A DNA stretch of 64,000 nucleotides, taken from Roseibium polysiphoniae. GTDB taxonomy: Bacteria > Pseudomonadota > Alphaproteobacteria > Rhizobiales > Stappiaceae. A program made the translations under genes and the position numbers. Every line of letters starts with the position of its first letter. Position 1 is the stretch's first letter. The notes below the pieces were generated by a model. It was not told the origin of the DNA, did no database searches, and worked only from the letters and a program-made list of their open reading frames with translations. The stretch spans positions 1 to 64,000 of the forward strand of contig NZ_JACYXJ010000006.1 in the NCBI RefSeq assembly GCF_014842925.1. The letters run 5' to 3'. Below are positions 16,146 through 24,636 of this stretch, piece after piece.

Positions 16146-16251
16146 GTATGGACGTGTTCTGAGGCTGAAAACGCATCTGGCCTGCGCGTTGTTAATGCCC
16201 GAGCTCGACGACCGCTTGGTCCGAAAGACAACGCATCAGCAATTAAAAAGT

Positions 16252-16286
16252 GGGTCACTTGACCCTTTTACCAGAATCGGTACAAT
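16252..16286 (+). promoter_or_regulatory. Sigma70-type promoter with overlapping palindromic operator
   Basis: TTGACC at 16259-16264 and TACAAT at 16281-16286 are separated by 16 bp. The palindrome GGGTCA-CT-TGACCC at 16252-16265 covers the -35 box, and a further half-site GACCC lies at 16288-16292. This arrangement is typical of autorepression by the gene downstream (16311), which has an HTH. It is read from sequence and untested. Confidence 0.65.
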
Positions 16287-16310
16287 CGACCCAGTTTGAT
16301 GGAGCGATCA

Positions 16311-16811
16311 GTGACGACTCTTGCCAGCCTGCTTAAACGGAAATTCACAGCATCCCAGGTTGCTGCAGTTGCCGGTATGAATATCGAGACCCTTAGGGTC
16401 TGGCGGCGACGCAAGCATGTAGTACTGGAAGCTGATGGGCCGGGATGGACGCGGTTCACGTTCAACGACCTCATGTTAGTCGTCACGTACCACCGTCTCG
16501 TCCAGTCCCACTGCTCCCACGCCATGGCGGAAATGATAGCAGGTCATGTCCTCATTGGCCTCAAGGACCGATGGGAGGAAGTATTGAACGCCGACACCGG
16601 CGTCTTTTGCTTCTGCAACATGCACCACGACACGGCGGACCTGGACATCCAGACCATTTTCGGGCTCGAAGCGCTCAACATGAAAATGAGCGCCGCACTC
16701 CGAGATCCAGAGCGCGGTCCAGCGTATCAGATCGTCGATTGCTCTGCCGTGCTTCAAAACGTTCTGACGAAGGCAACCGCGTTGGATCGGGACACAGCTA
16801 AAGCCAAATAA
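16311..16811 (+). CDS. MerR-like HTH regulator
   Basis: The frame extends to ATG 16299, but GTG 16311 (MTTLASLLKRKF) has GGAG at the proper distance, and the promoter -10 ends at 16286. The N-terminal 60 residues contain a MerR-like winged helix (ASQVAAVAGMNIETLRVWRRR, then WTRFTFNDLMLV). The remainder is helical with a CFCNMHHD segment that could bind a metal or simply be structural. The family is otherwise unrecognised. It sits between the restriction genes and the excisionase/integrase pair, so it could regulate either. The palindrome over its own promoter suggests autoregulation. Confidence 0.6.
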   Translation: MTTLASLLKRKFTASQVAAVAGMNIETLRVWRRRKHVVLEADGPGWTRFTFNDLMLVVTYHRLVQSHCSHAMAEMIAGHVLIGLKDRWEEVLNADTGVFCFCNMHHDTADLDIQTIFGLEALNMKMSAALRDPERGPAYQIVDCSAVLQNVLTKATALDRDTAKAK

Positions 16812-16838
16812 CCCGCAAAGGGACTGGAGGCTCCTGAC

Positions 16839-17075
16839 ATGCCAAGTGCCAAACTCAATCTCACTGTGCAGCCGTATCGCATGCTGAGCAAAGTGGACGC
16901 CGCACACTACTGCGGATTAGCGGTCAAGAAGTTCGAGAGCCTTTCGCCAGTCGCCCCTGTGGCATTTGCCGACGGCGTGAAAAGGTGGGACGTACATGAT
17001 CTTGACCGCTGGATAGAAAGCCAGAAGGCATCCGATCAACTGGATGATGACGCTCTTGTCGCGCGATTGGGGTGA
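16839..17075 (+). CDS. Excisionase/AlpA-like small HTH protein
   Basis: The 78-aa product has the pattern of helix-turn-helix 17/AlpA-type proteins: MLSKVDAAHYCGLAVKKFES, a short wing, then RWDVHDLDRWIES. Such proteins act as excisionases or regulators of neighbouring integrases. The stop codon directly abuts the integrase start (stop 17073-17075; TTG 17076, ATG 17079), so the two are almost certainly translated from one message. Confidence 0.7.
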   Translation: MPSAKLNLTVQPYRMLSKVDAAHYCGLAVKKFESLSPVAPVAFADGVKRWDVHDLDRWIESQKASDQLDDDALVARLG

Positions 17076-17078
17076 TTG

Positions 17079-18359
17079 ATGCCGAAGATCAACAAATGGT
17101 GGCCAAAGGGCTTTCGGGTTTGGGAGGATAAAAAGCCTCCTTTCAAGCTGCGCTGCCAGCACCGGAAGTCGGGCGCCATGGTTGATCTCGCGAGCTTTCC
17201 GCCAAAGTCAGCAGCCTTCTACAATGAATGTACGCGGCTCGAGGATGCCGGTAAACGCCAAACTGCCAAACCTGGCACTTTGGGGCTACTTGTTGAAAAA
17301 TATCGTGGCAGCCACGCGTTCAAGGATCTCGCGCCCCGCACGCGAAGCGACTACCAGATGGTTTTGGGTTATCTCCAGCCATTGAGCGACACGCCCCTCA
17401 CCCGCTTTACCTCAGAGCTTATCGTGCGCTTGCGCGACAAGGCTCATGAGGACAAGAGTGCTCGATTTGGCACCTATGTGAAGCAGGTGATTTCCGTTGT
17501 GTTCGCCTGGGGAAAGGAACGAGGCCTTGTCAAAGACAATCCAGCCCTTGGTGTAAAAGGTGTCAAACGCAAACGAAATGCACCAAAAGCCAACCGCCCG
17601 TGGACCGATCAGGAGCGTGAAATCGTACTGAAAGAAGCTCCAGCGCAATTGCGCCCTGCCATCGCCTTAATGATGTTTACAGGGCTTGGACCAGGAGATG
17701 CTTTCGCGCTTCCCAAGTCGGCCTATCAGGATGGGGTGATCAGATCGTCCCGCGCGAAGACCGGCACGCAAATCCATTGGCCCGTGATCAAGCCGCTTCA
17801 AGTGATCCTGGATGAGGCGGAACCGCATGAGGCCCCAACCTTGCTGGCGAGCTCGCGAGGACAACCGTGGACCGAGGCTGGCTTCCGCGCCTCCTGGAAG
17901 CGTTACTACGACCAACTCAAGGCTAAAGGCTCGGTCGGAACCGGCCTAACCCTCTACGGCCTAAGGCACACGGTCGCGACGATCCTGCGTGAAGGCGGCA
18001 TGGACGACCGGACCATCGCCGACGCCCTCGCACAAACAACTGAGACCATGGCTCGGCATTACTCACGAAGGGCCGATATTAGCGCCAAAATGGAAACTGT
18101 CTCGGCAAAGTTTGAGGCTGAAATAGCTCTTCGAAGCGAGAAAGTGTCAAACCCGTTCGCAAAGAATGTCAAACCGCAAAGGAGAAATTCTCATGCAGTC
18201 GAAAAAGCAAAGTCAATTCAAAGAGATGAGTGGTGCCCGGAGGCGGATTCGAACCACCGACACGCGGATTTTCAATCCGCTGCTCTACCAACTGAGCTAT
18301 CCGGGCATCTGACGGCTGGCGGACAGGTTGTCGCCGCGTCGAAAGCTCGGGTCTTATAG
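17079..18359 (+). CDS. int: Tyrosine recombinase (integrase)
   Basis: The integrated form gives about 426 aa. An N-terminal arm-binding region is followed by a SAM-like core-binding domain at about 65-165. The catalytic domain contains LYGLRHTVAT (around residue 293) and the nucleophile Tyr in MARHYSRRA (around 327). The usual first arginine is not at its normal place: the segment reads TGLGPGDA. I believe this variant is common in a related group of alphaproteobacterial integrases. The frame runs on through attR and the antisense strand of tRNA-Phe, so the last 42 residues are tRNA-derived. After excision the frame would instead end 9 residues past the core. This is the integrase expected to have inserted the island. 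Confidence 0.9.
   Translation: MPKINKWWPKGFRVWEDKKPPFKLRCQHRKSGAMVDLASFPPKSAAFYNECTRLEDAGKRQTAKPGTLGLLVEKYRGSHAFKDLAPRTRSDYQMVLGYLQPLSDTPLTRFTSELIVRLRDKAHEDKSARFGTYVKQVISVVFAWGKERGLVKDNPALGVKGVKRKRNAPKANRPWTDQEREIVLKEAPAQLRPAIALMMFTGLGPGDAFALPKSAYQDGVIRSSRAKTGTQIHWPVIKPLQVILDEAEPHEAPTLLASSRGQPWTEAGFRASWKRYYDQLKAKGSVGTGLTLYGLRHTVATILREGGMDDRTIADALAQTTETMARHYSRRADISAKMETVSAKFEAEIALRSEKVSNPFAKNVKPQRRNSHAVEKAKSIQRDEWCPEADSNHRHADFQSAALPTELSGHLTAGGQVVAASKARVL
18143..18177. repeat. Putative integrase arm sites, right end
   Basis: AGTGTCAAACCCG at 18143-18155 is identical to 2220-2232. A variant, AATGTCAAACCGC, lies at 18165-18177. Both are inside the 3' end of the integrase gene and about 52-86 bp from the attachment core, as expected for arm-type sites. 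The role is inferred from symmetry with the left end. Confidence 0.55.
18229..18278. repeat. attR within tRNA-Phe
   Basis: This is identical over 50 bp to 2130-2179. It supplies the 3' part of the functional tRNA-Phe. The match ends where the left copy turns into island sequence (after TTTCAATCC), which places crossover within the anticodon arm to CCA segment. Confidence 0.93.
18231..18306 (-). tRNA. tRNA-Phe (GAA)
   Basis: The 76-nt gene includes an encoded CCA. The acceptor stem GCCCGGA pairs with TCCGGGC, the D arm contains AGCTCAGTTGGTAGAGC, the anticodon loop is centred on GAA, and the T arm is GGTTCGAATCC. The island supplies its 3' part, so function is preserved after integration. Confidence 0.97.
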
Positions 18360-18593
18360 AAGCTGGAAACGGGCTTGTCCAGCGTCCCGGCAAAGTTTTT
18401 CACCGCCCTTGCAAGGCTTTTCGCAAAGGTGTCCCCACCCTCTGCAAAACCCCGGTTTTACTCGGTTTTTCAGCTCTCTACCGGCTGGGGAAAAGTTGAC
18501 CTGAAGCGCCTTCAAATGGCTTTGTCGACAGCCCGCAGAAGATCGCCCTCCCACTCAGACTGCTCGCTTGACTCGAGTTCACGCAGAGAAACG

Positions 18594-18623
18594 AAAAAGC
18601 GCGCCGCTGATGCGACGCGCTTT
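18594..18623 (-). terminator. Intrinsic terminator of the 5'-nucleotidase gene
   Basis: On the minus strand a stem AAAGCGCG/CGCGCTTT with a short extended, one-mismatch base is followed by a run of T. It lies about 50 bp after the stop codon at 18670. Confidence 0.75.
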
Positions 18624-18669
18624 GACCTTGCGCGAGGAACCAGGGTCCCTCGCCTGACAGGTGTCAGTC

Positions 18670-20277
18670 TTACTTTTCGGTGATCCGGCCGTCGACGTAT
18701 GGCGTGTAACCGCTCTTGGCCGCCAGGTACTCGGCAACCACGTCAGCCAGATCCGGGCCGTAGTCATAGGCGTCCATACCCGCTGCCGCGAAGACCTTGT
18801 AGCCGTCGCCGCCGCCGCGCATGTAGTTGTTGGAGACGACGCCATAGACCTTGTCCGGGTCGATCGGCGCATAGGCATCGCCGTCCATGACTTCGACGTC
18901 GCTGATGCGCTCACCGGCCGGCTTGGCCTTGGAGAAGCTGTACTTGAGGCCTGCGACCTGCGGGAAGCGGCCTGCGCCCTCCTCGATCTTGGACACACCG
19001 TTTTCAAGCGCCGCGATCACATCGGAGCCCTTGAGCTTGAAGGTCGACAAGGTGTTCTGGAACGGCAGAACCGTCAGGACCTCGCCCATGGTGACCTCAC
19101 CGGCGTCGATCGACGCGCGCAGCCCGCCACCATTTTGAATGGCAATCTGGATGCCCTGCGGCGCAACCCGGGCCAGCATGGCATCCGCGACCAGGGTGCC
19201 CATTTCGCATTCCTGGGCACGGCAGACCGTCCGGTCCGCATTGATCAGGCCACTTGACTGCGCAACCACTTCATTGCGGATTTCATCGAGCGGTGCGGCC
19301 ATTTCGACGACACGTGCCAGAAACTCTTCATCCGGCTCGACCGACGCGTCGAGCAGGATCGGTTCCCCGACAGCCTCGATGACATTGCCGGCATCATCCC
19401 ATGTGACGACGAGATCGCCGACATATTTGCTGTAGGCATAGGCCTGCACGATCGGCACATCCTTGCCGTCCGGGTTCTTGACGAGCACCGGATAAGGGCC
19501 TTCAGCACGGTCCTGCGTGTTGGACAGAAGAGTGTGCGAATGGCCGCCGACGATGATGTCGATACCGGGCACGGCTGCGGCGATCATCTTGTCCTTGGAC
19601 AAACCTTCGTGAGTGAGCGCGATGATCTTGTTGACACCAGCGGCTTCCAGCTCGGCAACCTGCGCCTTGAGCGCCTCTTCGGAATTCAGGAAGGTCACGC
19701 CAGCACCTGGCGAGGAGGTTTCGGCAGTGTCTTCAGCAAGGCTGGAAACGAAACCGATCTTTTCGCCGCCGCGCTCCAGCACCAGAGTGCCGGGAATGCG
19801 ACCCTTGAGGAGTGGTTCCTGGTCGAGATCGAGGTTTCCGGAAATGACCGGGAAGGTCACCTTGTCGAGAAAGCCTGCGAGCGCCTTCGGCCCATCATCG
19901 AACTCGTGGTTGCCCACGGCCATGACGTCGTAGCCAATGCCGTTCATGAAATCGGCGGCAGCTGCGCCCTTGTAGGTCGTATAGAAGAGCGAGCCCTGAA
20001 ACTGGTCACCGGCATCGACGACAACAAAGTTCGCGCCCTCGCCGGTCAGCTCGTCGCGACGCTCGTCAATCTTGGTCTTGATCCGGGCGACGCCGCCGAA
20101 ACACTTGCCTTCGGTCTCGGATTCCGCGTCACAGGTGGAATCGTATTTGTTGATCGACTCGATCCGCGAGTGCACGTCGTTGGTGTGCAGGATGGTCAGG
20201 GTGTAGTCGGCCATTGCAGCGCCGCTCAGCGCTGTCGTCATGGCCAGCGCAGTCGCGCTAAAAAGGAACTTGCTCAT
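18670..20277 (-). CDS. Periplasmic 5'-nucleotidase/metallophosphatase
   Basis: The 535-aa product has an N-terminal signal peptide (MSKFLFSATALAMTTALSGA, cut after AAMA). The frame extends upstream to 20361, but ATG 20277 begins the signal peptide. The UshA/NT5E order is clear: metallophosphatase motifs LHTNDVHS, VDAGDQFQGS, GNHEFDDG and GGHSHTLL in the first 330 residues, then a C-terminal 5'-nucleotidase domain with IQNGGGLRASIDAGEVTMG and a substrate-stacking YAPIDPDK region. It should dephosphorylate nucleotides, or related phosphoesters, in the periplasm using two metal ions. It is a single gene with its own terminator and is the first chromosomal gene outside the island's right end. Confidence 0.92.
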   Translation of the reverse strand: MSKFLFSATALAMTTALSGAAMADYTLTILHTNDVHSRIESINKYDSTCDAESETEGKCFGGVARIKTKIDERRDELTGEGANFVVVDAGDQFQGSLFYTTYKGAAAADFMNGIGYDVMAVGNHEFDDGPKALAGFLDKVTFPVISGNLDLDQEPLLKGRIPGTLVLERGGEKIGFVSSLAEDTAETSSPGAGVTFLNSEEALKAQVAELEAAGVNKIIALTHEGLSKDKMIAAAVPGIDIIVGGHSHTLLSNTQDRAEGPYPVLVKNPDGKDVPIVQAYAYSKYVGDLVVTWDDAGNVIEAVGEPILLDASVEPDEEFLARVVEMAAPLDEIRNEVVAQSSGLINADRTVCRAQECEMGTLVADAMLARVAPQGIQIAIQNGGGLRASIDAGEVTMGEVLTVLPFQNTLSTFKLKGSDVIAALENGVSKIEEGAGRFPQVAGLKYSFSKAKPAGERISDVEVMDGDAYAPIDPDKVYGVVSNNYMRGGGDGYKVFAAAGMDAYDYGPDLADVVAEYLAAKSGYTPYVDGRITEK

Positions 20278-20596
20278 CAGTGCCTCGCCTTTGATGTCGG
20301 GATATTTGATCCCTGTATAGCTCCGCCGCAATAACACGACCGTGCGACGGTTTTTCGTCACTTCAGAAACCTGACGAGCGAATGAGGGGCCGATCTCAGC
20401 CCCTGCCTCCCGGCGTCGTCACAGTTCCTGCACATGACAGGTTTTGCGGGCTCATTATGGCAGTGAATATTTTTTCACGACAAGAGATATTTTTTATCAA
20501 GCTGCTCATTGCTTGATCAAAACAGCGATTAAACGGCGAAAAACGTGACAAATTGCAACGCTGGCTAAATTTACAAGACAGAAGGAGACAGCGAAA
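20278..20596. other. Intergenic region upstream of the 5'-nucleotidase gene
   Basis: No gene was seen. It contains an AT-rich stretch around 20460-20545 (TTTTTCACGACAAGAGATAT and neighbours) that should hold the leftward promoter of the nucleotidase gene. It also lies downstream of yacG, where no strong terminator hairpin was recognised. Confidence 0.4.
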
Positions 20597-20812
20597 TCAG
20601 CCGTCGAAATTGTCTCGCTCGGGATCATCCAGATCGTCGGTCTCGACAACGGGAATGGTGTAGCCCTCGGAGAACCAGCGGTGAAGATCGACCTTGGCGC
20701 ATCGCGGTGAACAGAAGGGATAGTCCGGCTCCGTCGACAGTTTGGAGCAGATCGGGCAAGGCCGCATGCGGCGACTGGACGTCTCTTTGGTTTCGCTCAT
20801 GGCAGCGCTCAT
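20597..20812 (-). CDS. yacG: DNA gyrase inhibitor YacG
   Basis: The 71-aa product matches the short zinc protein YacG. Two Cys pairs, CPIC and FCSPRC, bind one zinc, and VDLHRWFSEGYTIP is the family signature. In E. coli YacG binds GyrB and inhibits gyrase. The frame extends to 21019, but that part overlaps maf and is not protein-like. ATG 20812 or ATG 20800 is the real start. It is last in the infA-maf-yacG string. Confidence 0.88.
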   Translation of the reverse strand: MSAAMSETKETSSRRMRPCPICSKLSTEPDYPFCSPRCAKVDLHRWFSEGYTIPVVETDDLDDPERDNFDG

Positions 20813-20847
20813 CTTGATGGGCCACACGGCGGGCAGCGCGTCCTGCG

Positions 20848-21489
20848 TCAGCTCGCCGATGTCGACCAGTCCTTGTGCGCCGGATAGCCGGCGGCAGACA
20901 AAAGCGTGACGGTCTCGCTCAACGGCAAGCCGACGACGCTGGGATAGGAGCCGACGAGTTTGACAACAAAACTTCCGGCCAGCCCCTGAATGGCATAGCC
21001 GCCGGCCTTGCCGCGCCATTCGCCCGACGCCATGTATTCGTCAATATCCTTGCGCGACAGGCGCTTGAAGCGGACGCGGGTTTCGACAACCTTGGAACGC
21101 AGCTTTCCATCGGGCGCAATGACGGCGACCCCGGTAAAGACGCGGTGACCGCGACCGGACAGCAGCGACAGACAGGCCAGGGCCTGGTCGGTCATCTCAG
21201 CCTTGGGCAGACACCGGCGCCCGACGGCGACCACGGTATCGGCGGCAAGAACAACAGAATCGGCGAGATCTTCCGATTGCGCAACGATGGAACGCACGGC
21301 CTCCGCCTTGCCCCTGGCAAGACGCAAGGCGAGCGCACGCGGCGTTTCGAGCTTATTCGGCGTCTCATCAATATCGGCCGGCATCAGGTGATCAGGCTCG
21401 AGACCGATCTGCTGCAGCAGGCCAAGACGGCGCGGCGACGCGGAAGCCAGGATCAGTGCGGGAACTTTCGTCATGCCTGCCACTGCCAT
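20848..21489 (-). CDS. maf: Maf-like nucleoside triphosphate pyrophosphatase
   Basis: The 213-aa product has the Maf signature: [18 protein letters not shown] near the N-terminus, the DTVV motif ([12 protein letters not shown]) and [12 protein letters not shown]. Maf proteins hydrolyse non-canonical or surplus NTPs to NMP and pyrophosphate. ATG 21489 and ATG 21474 (MTKVPAL) are both possible; the second matches the usual family start. It sits between infA and yacG in the order common in Hyphomicrobiales. Confidence 0.92.
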   Translation of the reverse strand: MAVAGMTKVPALILASASPRRLGLLQQIGLEPDHLMPADIDETPNKLETPRALALRLARGKAEAVRSIVAQSEDLADSVVLAADTVVAVGRRCLPKAEMTDQALACLSLLSGRGHRVFTGVAVIAPDGKLRSKVVETRVRFKRLSRKDIDEYMASGEWRGKAGGYAIQGLAGSFVVKLVGSYPSVVGLPLSETVTLLSAAGYPAHKDWSTSAS

Positions 21490-21515
21490 TTTCTGCCGTC
21501 TTGCTCGCGGCCGTC

Positions 21516-21734
21516 TTACTTGAAGCGGTAGGTGATACGACCCTTGGTCAGATCGTAAGGGGTCATTTCGACCAGCACCTTGTCGCCTGCGAGAACACGA
21601 ATGCGGTTCTTGCGCATACGCCCTGCAGTGTGGGCAATAATCTCGTGGTCATTTTCTAGTTTCACGCGAAAAGTCGCGTTTGGCAGCAGTTCCGTGACGA
21701 CGCCCGGAAACTCCAGAGCTTCTTCCTTGGCCAT
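21516..21734 (-). CDS. infA: Translation initiation factor IF-1
   Basis: The product is exactly 72 aa, the usual length, and is a single OB-fold S1-type domain ([44 protein letters not shown]). It binds the ribosomal A site during initiation together with IF-2 and IF-3. The sequence is complete and highly conserved. Confidence 0.97.
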   Translation of the reverse strand: MAKEEALEFPGVVTELLPNATFRVKLENDHEIIAHTAGRMRKNRIRVLAGDKVLVEMTPYDLTKGRITYRFK

Positions 21735-21864
21735 ATGGTATCCTGATTAAGGCGTTCAGATGAGCGGCGAACCTAACGGATCACGACAGGAATGTGAACC
21801 GTTCTTTCTGGGCCTTTTCAAACTAAATCGCAGCTGTCCGAGATCGCGGTCTGGTAAGGCCGAT

Positions 21865-22317
21865 TCAGCCGCTTGGCGGCGGGTTCCAGCCAAGGCGCTT
21901 CTTGATTCTTGCCATCAGCTGATCGCGCACCGCGCGGTAGGAATTGAGTATCTGCTCCCGGCTTCCCGTGGCAAGCGTCGGATCCATCGTTGGCCAGTAT
22001 TCGACGTCCACCGACTCTGTTCTCGTCAGTTCAAGCGCCTTGTGGTGCGCCTCCGGTGCCAGCGTCACCACAAGATCGAAACCCGATTCCTGCAGTTCCT
22101 CAAACGTCTTGGGCCGGTGCTTGCTCGTGTCCATGCCGATTTCCGCCATGACCGCGTCGACAAAGGGATCTGGCTCCCCCTGACGCACGCCTGCGGAGCG
22201 GACATAGATCTGATTGGGGAATAGATGACGTGCGATGGTCGCAGCCATGGGGGAACGCACGGCATTCATGCCGCAAGCAAACAACACCGCAGTCGGACGC
22301 ATGCCCGGCTCGGCCAT
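21865..22317 (-). CDS. Low-molecular-weight phosphotyrosine phosphatase family protein
   Basis: The 150-aa product has the P-loop CGMNAVRSPMA, a variant of CX5R(S/T), near residue 13, and a late TMDPT Asp loop in place of the usual DP motif. These are the catalytic Cys, Arg and Asp of LMW-PTP/arsenate-reductase-like enzymes. The substrate is unknown. The frame opens with TTG 22326 overlapping the previous stop, but ATG 22317 has GGAAGG about 10 nt upstream. It follows UPF0262 in the hisD cluster. Confidence 0.85.
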   Translation of the reverse strand: MAEPGMRPTAVLFACGMNAVRSPMAATIARHLFPNQIYVRSAGVRQGEPDPFVDAVMAEIGMDTSKHRPKTFEELQESGFDLVVTLAPEAHHKALELTRTESVDVEYWPTMDPTLATGSREQILNSYRAVRDQLMARIKKRLGWNPPPSG

Positions 22318-22322
22318 TGCGC

Positions 22323-22817
22323 TCAACCCTTCCAGTGGAGGGCGTAGACCAGCGTGAAGAGGCGCCGCGCCGTTGTCATGTCAACGTCAACCTTGCCTTT
22401 CAGCCGCTCCATCAGGATCTCGGACCCTTCGTTGTGAACCCCGCGCCGCCCCATATCGATCGCTTCGATCTGGCTTGGTGTCGAATGGCGGATCGCCTCG
22501 AAATAGCTCTCGCAGATCAGATCGTAGTCCTTGACGATCTTGCGCAGGGGCGTCAGCGACAGAACATGGGTGACGAGAGGCTCGCCATCTTCATCTGCAA
22601 TGGCGAAGACGAGCTTCTTTTCGACGACCGAAAGCTGCAGGACGAAGTTTCCGGCAGGATGACCGACCGGCGAGAAGCTGTTTTCCTCGATCAGGTCATA
22701 GATCGCCACCGCACGGTCATGTTCCACGTCCGGCGTCGAACGGGAAATGGAGGCTTCGTCGAGAACGACATCCACCAGCTTCCCGCCACTTTCGACTTCA
22801 CCTTCGGTTTCGTCCAT
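22323..22817 (-). CDS. UPF0262 family protein
   Basis: The 164-aa protein belongs to the alphaproteobacterial UPF0262 family of unknown function ([51 protein letters not shown]). The start is ATG 22817 (MDETEGE). The open frame extends further but overlaps hisD. It lies between hisD and the phosphatase, an order conserved in many relatives. Confidence 0.9.
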   Translation of the reverse strand: MDETEGEVESGGKLVDVVLDEASISRSTPDVEHDRAVAIYDLIEENSFSPVGHPAGNFVLQLSVVEKKLVFAIADEDGEPLVTHVLSLTPLRKIVKDYDLICESYFEAIRHSTPSQIEAIDMGRRGVHNEGSEILMERLKGKVDVDMTTARRLFTLVYALHWKG

Positions 22818-22834
22818 GCGTGTGCCCCATATCC

Positions 22835-24130
22835 CTAGAGGTTCAGGCGTATCGCGACAGACCTTGCATGTCCATCCAGCCCTTCGGCCTTGCCCAGCGC
22901 GATTGCAGCCGGACCGATTTGCCGCAAGTTCTCTGCGTTGCACTTCAAAATGGAGGTGCGCTTGACGAAATCCAGAACCGACAGGCCGGAGGAAAAGCGA
23001 GCCGAACGGGCTGTCGGCAGAACATGGTTCGAACCACCGACATAGTCGCCCACTGCTTCCGGCGTGTAGCGTCCCAGGAAGACAGCGCCTGCATTGCGAA
23101 CCTTTTCCAGCATTGCATCGGGGTCTGCCACGGCGAGCTCCAGATGCTCCGCCGCGATCCGGTTGACCAGCGGCATAGCACCGTCCAGGTCTTCGACGAC
23201 AATGACGGCTCCAAAGTCGCGCCAGCTGGCCCCGGCGATTTCCGCCTTGGGCAGGGTCTTGAGCTGACGCTCGACCGCCTCTTCCACCGCCGTCGCAAGA
23301 TCTGCGCTGTCGGTGATCAGGATCGACTGCGCCACCGCGTCATGTTCGGCCTGGGCCAGAAGGTCCGCCGCCAGCCAATCGGGATCATTGTCTGCGTCTG
23401 CAACGACCAGAACCTCGGACGGTCCGGCAATCATATCAATGCCGACCGTGCCGAACACGCGCCGTTTGGCCGCCGCAACGAATGCGTTGCCCGGGCCGAC
23501 GATCTTGCTGACGGCCGCGATTGTCTCTGTCCCGTAGGCCAGCGCAGCAACCGCCTGGGCGCCACCGATCCGATAGATCTCGGACACACCTGCGATCCTG
23601 GCCGCTGCCAGCACCTGTGGGTTGAGCGCGCCGTCCGGGCTGGGCACCACCATCGCAATGCGTTCGACGCCGGCGACCTTGGCCGGCACAGCATTCATCA
23701 AAACAGAGCTTGGATAGGAGGCAAGGCCACCGGGCACATAAAGCCCGACCGCCTCAACCGCCGTCCAGCGGGAGCCAAGCTCCACTCCAATGGGATCCGT
23801 GTAGCGGTCATCCTTAGGCATTTGCCGCGCGTGGTGAGACTGGATCCGGTCACGCGCAAGCATGAGCGCGTCGATGGTCGACTGCGGCACCTGCGTCATG
23901 GCCGCGTCGATTTCCGCTTCCGACACTTTCAGTTCAGCCATGCTCGCCGCATCGAGCCGATCAAATTTTACCGTGTATTCCAGAACCGCTGCATCGCCGC
24001 GTTCGCGAACATCCTCGAGGATTGCGCGTACGACCTGGTCGACGTCCTCGGAAACCTCGCGCTTGCCCGAAAGCAGCGTCTGGAAGCGCGCTTCAAAGTC
24101 CGCATCCTTGTCTGACAGACGTACCGCCAA
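22835..24130 (-). CDS. hisD: Histidinol dehydrogenase
   Basis: The enzyme catalyses the last two steps of histidine synthesis, L-histidinol to L-histidine, using NAD+ and Zn2+. Visible signatures are [12 protein letters not shown], the IAGPSEVLV segment, HAEQAEHD-like zinc-ligand surroundings (QAEHDAVAQ) and the C-terminal [11 protein letters not shown] choose TTG 24130 (LAVRLSDKD): it has AAGGAG 8 nt upstream and matches the family's normal N-terminus, while the longer frame from 24172 adds non-conserved residues. It gives 431 aa. Confidence 0.95.
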   Translation of the reverse strand: MAVRLSDKDADFEARFQTLLSGKREVSEDVDQVVRAILEDVRERGDAAVLEYTVKFDRLDAASMAELKVSEAEIDAAMTQVPQSTIDALMLARDRIQSHHARQMPKDDRYTDPIGVELGSRWTAVEAVGLYVPGGLASYPSSVLMNAVPAKVAGVERIAMVVPSPDGALNPQVLAAARIAGVSEIYRIGGAQAVAALAYGTETIAAVSKIVGPGNAFVAAAKRRVFGTVGIDMIAGPSEVLVVADADNDPDWLAADLLAQAEHDAVAQSILITDSADLATAVEEAVERQLKTLPKAEIAGASWRDFGAVIVVEDLDGAMPLVNRIAAEHLELAVADPDAMLEKVRNAGAVFLGRYTPEAVGDYVGGSNHVLPTARSARFSSGLSVLDFVKRTSILKCNAENLRQIGPAAIALGKAEGLDGHARSVAIRLNL

Positions 24131-24180
24131 GCCTAGAGCTCCTTGCATTGTCGCGACGGCCAACGCCGCCACCGTTGTTC

Positions 24181-24618
24181 TTAATCCAGTTCGTGGGTCG
24201 GCAGATTGGGCGTTCCCCAGGCTGCGCCCAGGTCCGAGAGCTGCACCTCAATGCAGCCGACCTCAAGCAACAGAACGCCGCCGCCGGCAAAATCCAGGCG
24301 GATACGACCGGCCGGCGCCTCGGTTTCCTCGAAGGTGACAGCAAGCAGTTCGAGCACTGCTGCCTTGGCATCCTGACGAATGCCGACCGCCTTCATGGAG
24401 CTGACCTGCGACACTGCAAGCGCTGCCCGGCGACGCTCATGTTCTTTGGTACGCTTGTCCGCCGCCTTGTCCCAGACGAAGCGATTCATGGCAAAGATCG
24501 CTCTCTGCTCCTTGGGAAGAAAGCGAATGTCGCCGACGGTCAGAACCGCGTCCTGAATGTGCGCGGACACGACCTCAAGGTCTTCGACATCCAGAGCGGC
24601 AAGTTTCAGCTGATCCAT
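24181..24618 (-). CDS. DUF2948 family protein
   Basis: The 145-aa alphaproteobacterial protein of unknown function starts MDQLKLAALDVEDLEVVSAH and contains FAMNRFVWDKAADK and GGGVLLLEVGCIEVQLSDLG, matching DUF2948. ATG 24618 fits the family start. The frame also has ATG 24648, which lies inside a tandem repeat. It is the first gene of the hisD cluster. Confidence 0.85.
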   Translation of the reverse strand: MDQLKLAALDVEDLEVVSAHIQDAVLTVGDIRFLPKEQRAIFAMNRFVWDKAADKRTKEHERRRAALAVSQVSSMKAVGIRQDAKAAVLELLAVTFEETEAPAGRIRLDFAGGGVLLLEVGCIEVQLSDLGAAWGTPNLPTHELD

Positions 24619-24636
24619 GGTGAAAGACACATTCCC

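Larger units (their letters stand above)
2130..18278. mobile_element. Integrated genomic island at tRNA-Phe
   Basis: The island has the standard layout of a tRNA-targeted integrative element. A 50-bp direct repeat at each end is formed by the tRNA 3' part, the intact tRNA is at one end, and a tyrosine integrase with an excisionase-like gene lies against that end. Short AGTGTCAAAC-type repeats near both ends look like integrase arm sites. Cargo includes an HTH protein, a giant Hint/RTX/FG-GAP protein, a GNAT protein and an MmeI-like plus Mrr restriction pair. No conjugation, capsid or portal genes are visible, so it is probably mobilised by a helper or is simply an integrating cassette. Confidence 0.9.

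Noticed and set aside
22820..24115. 431-aa plus-strand frame opposite hisD
   Set aside because: Arg/His/Gly-rich mirror of a high-GC gene; no domain.
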